Translations under genes and position numbers: made by a program
The notes under the pieces: model-generated
Databases searched by the model: none
Seen by the model: only the letters and a program-made list of their open reading frames with translations
What the model was told of the DNA's origin: nothing
NCBI GenBank assembly: GCA_015492355.1
Contig: WGFF01000180.1
Location: 1 to 5,815, forward strand
Source of the DNA: Deltaproteobacteria bacterium
GTDB lineage: Bacteria > Desulfobacterota > GWC2-55-46 > S146-73
Length of the DNA: 5,815 bases
Reading direction: 5' to 3'
In this document: one piece after another, positions 1 to 4,640 of the stretch
How positions within the stretch are numbered: the first letter of the stretch is position 1
Layout of the letters: the number at the start of each line of letters is the position of its first letter

Positions 1-2
1 AA

Positions 3-35
3 AAGGCTGAACCACTCTTTCCGAAGATAAGGTAG
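3..35 (+). CDS. 3' end of a gene entering from the left, possibly methionyl-tRNA synthetase
   Basis: One plus-strand frame reads KAEPLFPKIR and then two consecutive stops, TAG (33-35) and TAA (36-38). A Lys-x-Glu-Pro-Leu-Phe-Pro-(Arg/Lys)-Ile string is typical of the end of the catalytic/anticodon-binding part of methionyl-tRNA synthetase, so metG is a candidate. Only ten residues are visible, so this is a guess from a short motif. The double stop and the hairpin with a T-run immediately after it (39-63) support a real gene end here. The gene would converge on the minus-strand cyclo-ligase operon. The other two frames have stops within the first 30 bases. Confidence 0.35.
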   Translation, partial: KAEPLFPKIR

Positions 36-38
36 TAA

Positions 39-63
39 CCTTCACTTAAAAGGGAAGGATTTT
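39..63 (+). terminator. Candidate Rho-independent terminator
   Basis: CCTTCACTT (39-47) pairs with AAGGGAAGG (50-58) with one A-G mismatch. The stem is about 8 bp with a tight AT loop and is followed by ATTTT (59-63). It starts four bases after the TAG stop at 33-35, where a terminator for the plus-strand gene would sit. The T-run is short, so strength is uncertain. Confidence 0.4.
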
Positions 64-107
64 AAGGGGCTTTGGATGGTAACGCCCTCTGGTGGTGAGG
101 ATATTTA

Positions 108-147
108 ATCCTGAGGGAAACCCCTTTTGTAAAAGGGGTTTCCCTCA
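108..147. repeat. Palindromic hairpin repeat, left copy
   Basis: The 17-base arms TGAGGGAAACCCCTTTT (112-128) and its exact reverse complement (131-147) flank a 2-base GT loop. Positions 108-147 are identical, base for base, to 5772-5811 at the other end of the window. The T and A runs lie inside the stem, and no T-run follows on either strand, so it is not a classical intrinsic terminator. It may still block or process transcripts coming from either side. It directly follows hairpin-rich sequence and may be the left end of a longer element (to about 313). The family is not identified. Confidence 0.9.
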
Positions 148-313
148 AACTCCCTTCCCCAAAACTTTTAATTTAAAGTTTTCTGGGAAAGGGGGCTGGG
201 GAAAGCACTCTTTTACCAAAAAAGGGCGATGCCCGAAGGGTTTTCCCCATAACAACATTCAGGTCCGATTTGATGACCCATTAACAAAGAATTTACAGGG
301 TATACTAAAAATC
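148..313. repeat. Hairpin-rich remainder of a probable inserted repeat element
   Basis: Two further hairpins follow the palindrome. CCCTT (152-156), CCC (158-160) and AAAACTTT (161-168) pair with AAAGTTTT (175-182), GGG (185-187) and AAGGG (189-193). Then GGGGAAA (198-204) pairs with TTTCCCC (242-248), enclosing a small GGGC/GCCC hairpin (224-234). From 249 to about 313 the sequence is unstructured and non-coding. The right limit is placed where the tautomerase-like reading frame loses family resemblance. That 108-313 is one mobile or repeated unit is inference: only the first 40 bases are seen twice. Confidence 0.4.
218..234 (-). terminator. Candidate terminator for the minus-strand cyclo-ligase operon
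   Basis: Read on the minus strand, GGGC-ATC-GCCC (234-224) is followed by six T residues (223-218). The stem is only 4 bp with a 3-base loop, but GC-only and tightly placed before the T-run. It is the first terminator-like signal downstream of the cyclo-ligase gene and the tautomerase remnant. It lies within the hairpin cluster at 148-248, so it may belong to the inserted element rather than to the operon. Confidence 0.33.
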
Positions 314-372
314 CTTCTCCCTTTCTGTTTCAGGGCGCGACCCTTTGCTATCTTTACACTGACAATCGGCAT
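259..372 (-). pseudogene. Truncated 4-oxalocrotonate tautomerase-family gene
   Basis: The minus-strand frame starts MPIVSVKIAKGRALKQK, the pattern of the 4-oxalocrotonate tautomerase (4-OT) family: the catalytic Pro right after Met, alternating hydrophobic beta-strand residues, GR at 11-12 and QK at 16-17. Family members are usually about 60-70 residues. Here resemblance stops at residue 17 and the frame runs on to a TGA after 37 codons with unrelated sequence. If one base is added after position 322, the next residues become REK, as in many family members, followed by Asp, Phe and a TAG. This suggests both a frameshift and a truncation. A GAGGGG ribosome site precedes the ATG, which lies 10 bases after the cyclo-ligase stop, so it was probably the next gene of that operon. 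A short functional chimera is possible but unlikely. Confidence 0.5.
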
Positions 373-382
373 CCCCCACCCC

Positions 383-964
383 TCAGGATATGTTATCCAG
401 AAACCTCCTTTCAGTGACTATGGCATCCACCCTTATGTCGTGGTCTTCAAGGGGGATGGGCTCATCCAGTACCTGAAAGTCAAAGGCAAGGGCTACGGCA
501 GGGCACCTCACACACCTGAGGATTCTGTCATAGTATCCCTTTCCATAGCCGAGCCTACCACCCGCTGTATCGAATCCAACACCAGGGACGACTATGAGAT
601 CAAAATCCTCTGGATCGACCCGTATGCCATCAGGGGGTGGCTCGAGTATGGTGTAGGAGCCCGGGCAGAGCTCATCAAGGGTATCTACCCTGTAGAAAGA
701 AAGCCCAGCCCCGTTATCCCTTGTTACCCTGGGATAGAATACCTCCTTGCAGGTCTTTTTGGCTTCTGAGAAGATAGTATCGGTCAGCACCTCGTTCTGG
801 AAGCTTGCATACAGGGCTATCCTCTGTGCAGATACAAAAAGGTCTATATCCAGGAACCTTCTCTGTATGGCAGAGCTCAAACGGTGCACCTCTTCGAAAC
901 TCAATCTCTTGCGCCTCTCAAGCAGTCTTTTCCTGAGAGAGTCCTTTGCCTGAGAAAAGATCAT
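383..964 (-). CDS. fau: 5-formyltetrahydrofolate cyclo-ligase (methenyl-THF synthetase)
   Basis: This cytoplasmic enzyme uses ATP to convert 5-formyl-THF into 5,10-methenyl-THF, returning stored folate to one-carbon metabolism. The 193 residues match the usual family length. Family marks seen are a basic N-terminal helix (RKRLLERRKR, 11-20), QNEV (56-59) with the folate-contacting Glu, FYPRV (76-80), the ATP/phosphate loop VPGVGFDTAGGRLGYGKGYY (126-145) followed by DR, and HDIRVDAIVTE (175-185). The ATG at 962-964 has only an A-rich upstream stretch and no strong ribosome site; no better in-frame start is seen. The gene lies downstream of the 6S RNA and zapA, the order found in many proteobacteria (zapA-ssrS-ygfA), so it is probably co-transcribed with the RNA. 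A tautomerase remnant follows after 10 bases. Identification is secure. Confidence 0.97.
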   Translation of the reverse strand: MIFSQAKDSLRKRLLERRKRLSFEEVHRLSSAIQRRFLDIDLFVSAQRIALYASFQNEVLTDTIFSEAKKTCKEVFYPRVTRDNGAGLSFYRVDTLDELCPGSYTILEPPPDGIRVDPEDFDLIVVPGVGFDTAGGRLGYGKGYYDRILRCVRCPAVALAFDFQVLDEPIPLEDHDIRVDAIVTERRFLDNIS

Positions 965-1164
965 CTTTTTTTGTTTGAAGGGAAACTGCGGAAGAGCGAG
1001 AAAGACAGAAAAGGACTTTGTTCTGCACCCTTACGGGCGGTGGGACATAGGTTCTGGCTCAACCCACCCCTCTCTACATAAACAAAAACCCTGCATTAGA
1101 CCGACATAAAAAACAATCAACTTTTGTAATCCCTTTACCCTACAACGACCTTGTCCCATTTTTA
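965..1164 (-). other. Leader region between 6S RNA and cyclo-ligase gene
   Basis: These 200 bases carry no convincing gene. On the minus strand the stretch contains a T-rich patch at about 1115-1106 and an inverted repeat, GGTGGG/CCCACC (1063-1068 and 1039-1044), enclosing 18 bases, with a small GCCC-GTAA-GGG hairpin just after it. These could shape the 5' leader of the cyclo-ligase message or the 3' trimming of the 6S transcript. I could not match it to a known THF riboswitch. A 63-codon open frame at 1031-1222 runs into the 6S RNA and has no protein-like features. Confidence 0.3.
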
Positions 1165-1354
1165 AGGTATCTCCCCCGCGGGATGCCGTGTCGATAGTAC
1201 CTTTGAACCCGCCATACAGCAAGGTGGGCGCCTTATGGTCTGCTTTCGACTTTCCCTCGAAGGGGACCTGTCGGCCACAGACCAGGGAAAGCTCCCTTTC
1301 TTAGTGTGTTGGTTCGAAGAATTTCTATCGATCACGCACATCGCAGGGGAGAGA
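1165..1354 (-). ncRNA. ssrS: 6S RNA
   Basis: 6S RNA mimics an open promoter and sequesters sigma70-RNA polymerase in stationary phase. Between the zapA stop and the cyclo-ligase gene, where many bacteria carry ssrS, the minus strand folds into one long rod. The closing stem 1353-1339 pairs with 1185-1171 (13 of 15 pairs). TCGATAG (1331-1325) pairs with CTATCGA (1197-1191). 1319-1311 pairs with 1209-1201 (8 of 9). GGGAGC (1296-1291) pairs with GCGCCC (1231-1226). CTTTCCCT pairs with AGGGAAAG (1291-1284 with 1257-1250). The 3' part also resembles Escherichia coli 6S in primary sequence: CACCTTG, then GGGTTCAAAGG, then CGGCATC. The length of about 190 nt is normal. The exact ends are inferred from the closing stem. 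No clear promoter of its own was seen, so it may be processed from the zapA transcript. Confidence 0.8.
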
Positions 1355-1639
1355 TCAGAGATTGCTTGCCTTTCTGTCTATGAGTTTTGAAAGCTCTTCC
1401 GATCTCTTTCCCAGATCATCAAGTTCATTCCGTGACTTGATGAGCTCCCCTGTAATAGTCAAGGCGGTCAGGATCGCCAGATCCAGATTAGACACTGCCC
1501 TTGTCTTTTCCTTAACCTCCCCTATTTTTTTATTCAAATACTCCTCAACACCCCTTATGTAATCCTCGCATTCTTCACTCCTGATGACAAACCTCTGACC
1601 GAGTATCCTGAGCTCAAAGGTATTCTTCTCTCTGTTCAT
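1355..1639 (-). CDS. zapA: Cell division protein ZapA
   Basis: ZapA binds FtsZ and bundles its filaments at the Z-ring. From the ATG at 1637-1639 it has 94 residues, the normal size. The N-terminal FtsZ-binding head shows the family pattern FELRILGQRFVIRSEE (8-23) followed by the tyrosine-containing helix and LNKKIGEVKEK (35-45). NLDLAILTALTITGEL (51-66) is the conserved mid-helix, and a coiled-coil tail (67-90) serves for dimer/tetramer formation. A longer frame reaches 1717 but has no ZapA-like sequence before residue MNREK. The chosen ATG overlaps the upstream stop as ATGA, which argues for translational coupling and settles the start; its own ribosome site is weak (AGGG). The 6S RNA stem begins within two bases of its stop. 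Confidence 0.93.
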   Translation of the reverse strand: MNREKNTFELRILGQRFVIRSEECEDYIRGVEEYLNKKIGEVKEKTRAVSNLDLAILTALTITGELIKSRNELDDLGKRSEELSKLIDRKASNL

Positions 1640-1866
1640 GCACCCTGTATCAAGCCATCGAGCCTGTTTAAAAGGATATCCACCTTGTTCCGCACAAGAC
1701 CCTTCTCCTTCTCGCACCTCTCTATCCTCTCTGTGAGCTCCCTTATCTCCACTTCCTTCTTCCTTACCTCCTCCCTAAGCCTTGCATTCTCCTCGCACAA
1801 CCGCTCGTAATCACTCAAAAGCCTCTCTATCCGCTCCTCAAGTTTTTCGAATCTCTCCAGAGCCAT
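1636..1866 (-). CDS. ZapB-like coiled-coil cell division protein
   Basis: This 76-residue, almost wholly helical protein is rich in Glu, Arg, Leu and Lys, with no Pro or Trp. Heptad-like Leu/Ile spacing from about residue 4 to 55 (LEERIERLL, LREEVRKKEVEIRELTERI) predicts a long coiled coil, and it ends with the amphipathic VRNKVDILLNRLDGLI. Small coiled-coil proteins just upstream of zapA are usually annotated ZapB-like and are thought to join ZapA in Z-ring layers; that role here is inferred from position and shape. The ATG at 1866 is chosen over the in-frame GTG at 1890. The ATG has GGAGGAGA ten bases upstream, whereas the GTG lies essentially at the predicted transcription start. The stop overlaps the zapA start by four bases. 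Confidence 0.85.
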   Translation of the reverse strand: MALERFEKLEERIERLLSDYERLCEENARLREEVRKKEVEIRELTERIERCEKEKGLVRNKVDILLNRLDGLIQGA

Positions 1867-1876
1867 CCCCGGAAAT

Positions 1877-1884
1877 TCTCCTCC
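1877..1884 (-). promoter_or_regulatory. Ribosome binding site that fixes the ZapB-like start
   Basis: GGAGGAGA on the minus strand lies 10 bases before the ATG at 1866. It lies downstream of the alternative GTG at 1890, which has only AT-rich sequence before it. Confidence 0.75.
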
Positions 1885-1895
1885 AAGCACTTAAT

Positions 1896-1924
1896 ATATT
1901 ACGTTTTTTGTTGAAAGAAGTCAA
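1896..1924 (-). promoter_or_regulatory. Sigma70-type promoter of the zapB-like/zapA/6S operon
   Basis: On the minus strand TTGACT (1924-1919) and TAATAT (1901-1896) are separated by exactly 17 bases. Each hexamer differs from consensus at one position. The predicted start is near 1889, giving a leader of about 22 bases before the ATG at 1866. This is the best promoter visible in the window. It probably drives the coiled-coil gene, zapA and, by read-through, 6S RNA and the cyclo-ligase. Confidence 0.75.
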
Positions 1925-2311
1925 GGAATAAGAGGGTAGGGTCGATTATTTTGTATCCGCAAGGAAAGGGTGGGGTAGATAGTTGTTTCTGTGGAAGAAC
2001 ATCAAAAATTTTAGAGGGCTTCCAGACCTGTTATCATTAAAGTGTTACTGGTGAAAACAGGAAGTCGTCGATTTATGGTTGGCAGTAGGGGGCTCGAAGG
2101 AATGGGTATTCTGTGGCTTCTCTGATATAGAAGAGGCAGTTTTTTACTTCGATGGGTAGGGTTGATATGGAGGAGGAACAGAACTGTATGACTACTTTTG
2201 CGGGACTTTTTTGCTCCAGGGTATCTTATCTCTCAAGGTGCCATGACAGGTATCCAGCAGGATGATAATCAGGATGGACGTTTGCACTGCTGGTGAAGTG
2301 TAAGATCCCTA
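1925..2311. other. Gene-free stretch with coding-like traces
   Basis: No frame here makes a recognisable protein. On the plus strand 2055-2159 is open without an ATG and reads like protein (for example EVVDLWLAVGGS and FSDIEEAVFYFDG). The opposite strand is also open over about 49 codons (roughly 2220-2072; LPIEVKNCLFYIREATEYPF). At most one can be real, and either would be a decayed fragment. A 25-codon plus-strand frame at 2188-2265 has GGAGGAGG 11 bases before its ATG but no family features. CCAGCAG (2254-2260) and CTGCTGG (2287-2293) form a 7-bp inverted repeat just beyond the stop of the GXGXG gene, without a T-run. I see no clear terminator for the glutamate synthase operon. Confidence 0.4.
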
Positions 2312-3049
2312 TCAATATGCATACAGATTACCGTAAGGTCTCAGGGACACTGGGACGAGTTTTTTGAACTCCTTTGCCATCACTTCATCGAGATTCAAAC
2401 CAAAGTCCTTACAGTACTCTTCAAGGTAGGTCTTTAAGAGTTTTCTATCATTCTCATCCGGCTCCATCACTCCCACCTCTGCACCGCACCTTCTCACATC
2501 CACATCCCCCCTTATGAATATCACCCCACCGTGCATACCCGTACCTATATAATCACCTGCAATGGGCTTTCCGTTTGCATCGAGTCCGAGGAGTATCAAC
2601 ACCCCACCTGCCATGTACTCACCCAGGAAATCACCTGCCCTCCCTCCTGCTATAATGACAGGTACCTGCCTTCTGTATCCCTTCATATGTATTCCAACCC
2701 TGTAGCCCACATCCCCCAGTATATGGAGCTTGCCACCCCTCATGCCATACCCCAGCACATCACCTGCATGACCCTCCACAACTATCTTTCCGCTGTTCAT
2801 GGTATTACCTATGTTGTCCTGTGCGTTCCCCTTGACAATGATGGTGGGACCATCCATGAACGCAGCCAGATCATTACCAGGCACACCCTCTATCGTTATC
2901 CTCACATCCTTAGCCCTTATACCATCCCCTATGTAGTACTGTCCGTTCACATTCTTGAGGAGAAGGTCCTTTTCTCCCTTTGATATGGCTTCACGCACAA
3001 GACGGTTCAGGTCTCGATAATACATGCCCTTTGCATCTATCGTGTACAT
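2312..3049 (-). CDS. Glutamate synthase GXGXG (beta-helix) subunit, archaeal-type
   Basis: This 245-residue protein corresponds to the C-terminal domain of GltB. That domain forms a right-handed beta-helix which scaffolds the other domains and is not itself catalytic. The repeating Gly pattern runs from about residue 54 to 185: GVPGNDLAAFMDG, GNAQDNIGNTMNSG, GHAGDVLGYGMRGG, GGRAGDFLGEYMAGG and GDYIGTGMHGG. A charged helical tail (about 198-232) follows. The ATG at 3047-3049 has AGGAG ten bases upstream. The gene lies 66 bases after the FMN subunit and is the last of the operon. The related GlxC/MgsB proteins have the same fold, but the gene order here follows GltB domain order, so glutamate synthase is preferred over N-methylglutamate synthase. 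Confidence 0.93.
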   Translation of the reverse strand: MYTIDAKGMYYRDLNRLVREAISKGEKDLLLKNVNGQYYIGDGIRAKDVRITIEGVPGNDLAAFMDGPTIIVKGNAQDNIGNTMNSGKIVVEGHAGDVLGYGMRGGKLHILGDVGYRVGIHMKGYRRQVPVIIAGGRAGDFLGEYMAGGVLILLGLDANGKPIAGDYIGTGMHGGVIFIRGDVDVRRCGAEVGVMEPDENDRKLLKTYLEEYCKDFGLNLDEVMAKEFKKLVPVSLRPYGNLYAY

Positions 3050-3067
3050 ACCTTCCAGACTCCTGTG

Positions 3068-3084
3068 GTTTCTTATGGAGAAAC
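3068..3084 (-). other. Intercistronic hairpin before the GXGXG subunit gene
   Basis: GTTTCT and AGAAAC (3068-3073 and 3079-3084) form a perfect 6-bp stem with a 5-base loop in the 66-base gap. It lies just upstream of the AGGAG ribosome site at 3060-3064. It could stabilise the downstream message or adjust translation of this subunit; that role is inferred. Confidence 0.3.
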
Positions 3085-3115
3085 TTCCTTGTTTTAAAAA
3101 AGTCTCCCCCTGGGA

Positions 3116-4624
3116 TTATCTCCCCGCTGGTTTCACCCCGAGTATATCGAGTGTCTGGGTGTCAAGACCCACGCCCCTGAGTCTTTCGCGATTACCTCTA
3201 AGGCTCTCTATGGCATTGAGCCCGAGTGCACCGAGTATCTCCTTGAGCTCGTGGCTCCACGCATGGATGAGGTTTATGAGTCTTTCAGCGTAGACCTCTG
3301 GATCGAGTCTCACCGTGAGTTCTGGTCTCTGGGTTGTGATACCCCAGGAGCAGTTGCCAGTATAGCACTTGCCACATACTGTACAGCCCATGGTGATGAG
3401 TGCAGCTGTACCTATTGCCACTGCATCAGCACCCAGGGCTATTATCTTTGCCACATCCGCACTGGAGCGGATACCGCCTGCTGCTATGATACTCGCCTCG
3501 TTCCTTATTCCTTCCTGTCTGAGCCTGTCATCCACAGCTGCAACAGCGTGTTCTATGGGTATACCAAGATGGTCGCGTATAATGGTAGGTGCTGCACCTG
3601 TACCGCCCCTGAAGCCATCGAGATAGACCATATCAGCACCAGCCCTCACTATACCAGATGCAATAGCAGCAACGTTGTGTACCGTGGCTATCTTGACAGA
3701 CACAGGTTTGTAGTTGGTCGCCTCCTTTATGGCGTAGATGAGTTGTCTCAGGTCCTCTATGGAATAGATATCGTGCTGTGGTGCTGGAGAGAGGGCGTCT
3801 GTTCCAACTGGTATCATCCTTGCCTTTGCCACCTCAAGGGGTATCTTCTCACCCGGCAGATGCCCCCCTATACCAGGCTTTGCCCCCTGACCTATCTTTA
3901 TCTCCACCGCAACCCCTGCATTCAGGTAGTCGGGATTAACGCCAAACCTGCCCGATGCCACCTGCACTATTATATGGTCTCTATAAGGAAGGAGGTCCTC
4001 ATGCAGTCCACCCTCGCCCGTGTTCATCACAATGCCACACTCCTTTGCAGCCATTGCCAGTACCTTCTGGGCGTTGAGGCTTATGGAGCCAAAGGACATG
4101 GGCGAGAACATAAAAGGTGCCTCGAGTTTTATCTGTGGAGGCATCTCTGTGGTGGTCCTTATCTTACCGTCATCTCCCCTTTCGATCTCCACCCTTGAGG
4201 GCTTCTTGCCGAGGTAGGTCCTCAACTCCATGGGCTCCCTCAAGGGATCGATGGATGGATTGGTCACCTGACAGGCATCAAGGAGGAGGTGATCGAAGAG
4301 CACAGGATAGGGCTGGTCACTGCCCATGCCCGTAAGGGGTATACCGCCTGTCTCTGCCTGCCTCTTTATGTTCCGTATATGATGGTAGCTCCAGTAGGCG
4401 TTCTGCCTGAACCTTACAGGATTGTCAAGTATCTGGATAGCCTCAACAGGACAGTAATGGTAGCACCTCAGGCACTTAACACACTTTGCAGTATCTATGA
4501 GTACCCTGTCCCCTCCCCAGGAATAGACACTCCATCCACAGTTCTGTATACATCTCTTGCATCTTATACATTTATCAGTATCTATGGTTGCCAGATACTC
4601 TGGTGGTGCCAGACTCTTAAACAT
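3116..4624 (-). CDS. gltB: Glutamate synthase FMN subunit with N-terminal ferredoxin domain, archaeal-type
   Basis: This is the synthase subunit: it reduces the 2-oxoglutarate/ammonia adduct to glutamate with electrons passed through iron-sulfur clusters to FMN. Its 502 residues match archaeal-type GltB. The N-terminal domain has two [4Fe-4S] motifs, C19-x2-C22-x2-C25-x3-C29 and C48-x2-C51-x2-C54-x3-C58-P. The Glu_synthase barrel spans about 165-460, with AKPGIGGHLPGEK (248-260), SPAPQHDIYSIEDL (279-292), the FMN loop DGFRGGTGAAP (336-346) and AAGGIRSSADVAKI (381-394). C414-x5-C420-x4-C425 fits the [3Fe-4S] motif of GltB, and an extra Cys417 sits inside it. The ATG at 4622-4624 is preceded by GGAGG. 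It starts 16 bases after the glutaminase subunit stop. No NADPH-oxidising beta subunit (GltD) is visible, so reduced ferredoxin or a distant partner may supply electrons. Confidence 0.97.
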   Translation of the reverse strand: MFKSLAPPEYLATIDTDKCIRCKRCIQNCGWSVYSWGGDRVLIDTAKCVKCLRCYHYCPVEAIQILDNPVRFRQNAYWSYHHIRNIKRQAETGGIPLTGMGSDQPYPVLFDHLLLDACQVTNPSIDPLREPMELRTYLGKKPSRVEIERGDDGKIRTTTEMPPQIKLEAPFMFSPMSFGSISLNAQKVLAMAAKECGIVMNTGEGGLHEDLLPYRDHIIVQVASGRFGVNPDYLNAGVAVEIKIGQGAKPGIGGHLPGEKIPLEVAKARMIPVGTDALSPAPQHDIYSIEDLRQLIYAIKEATNYKPVSVKIATVHNVAAIASGIVRAGADMVYLDGFRGGTGAAPTIIRDHLGIPIEHAVAAVDDRLRQEGIRNEASIIAAGGIRSSADVAKIIALGADAVAIGTAALITMGCTVCGKCYTGNCSWGITTQRPELTVRLDPEVYAERLINLIHAWSHELKEILGALGLNAIESLRGNRERLRGVGLDTQTLDILGVKPAGR

Positions 4625-4640
4625 TCCTTCCTCCGCAGAA

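Noticed and set aside
31..108. Second plus-strand frame ending in TAA just before the left repeat
   Set aside because: It reads passably as protein but is preceded by an in-frame TAA at 28-30, has no good start or ribosome site, and runs through the terminator-like hairpin.
92..769. Plus-strand open frame of 225 codons
   Set aside because: It starts before the palindromic repeat, runs through hairpins and then lies antisense to the well-supported cyclo-ligase gene; its protein has no family features.
965..1164. THF riboswitch before the cyclo-ligase gene
   Set aside because: The location would suit one, but I could not find the conserved core of the known class; only generic inverted repeats are present.
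1640..1717. Longer zapA with 26 extra N-terminal residues
   Set aside because: The extra residues are not ZapA-like and overlap the coiled-coil gene; the ATGA-coupled start at 1639 fits family length.
2531..2983. Plus-strand open frame of 150 codons
   Set aside because: It is antisense to the Gly-rich repeats of the GXGXG subunit; it stays open only because of that codon bias.
3098..3118. Terminator after the FMN subunit
   Set aside because: TCCC-AGG-GGGA before a T-run is a very short stem, and the next subunit gene follows in the same operon, so termination here is unlikely to be strong.
3251..4198. Plus-strand open frame of 315 codons
   Set aside because: It is wholly antisense to the FMN subunit of glutamate synthase, and its Cys/Tyr/His-rich composition is typical of a shadow frame.
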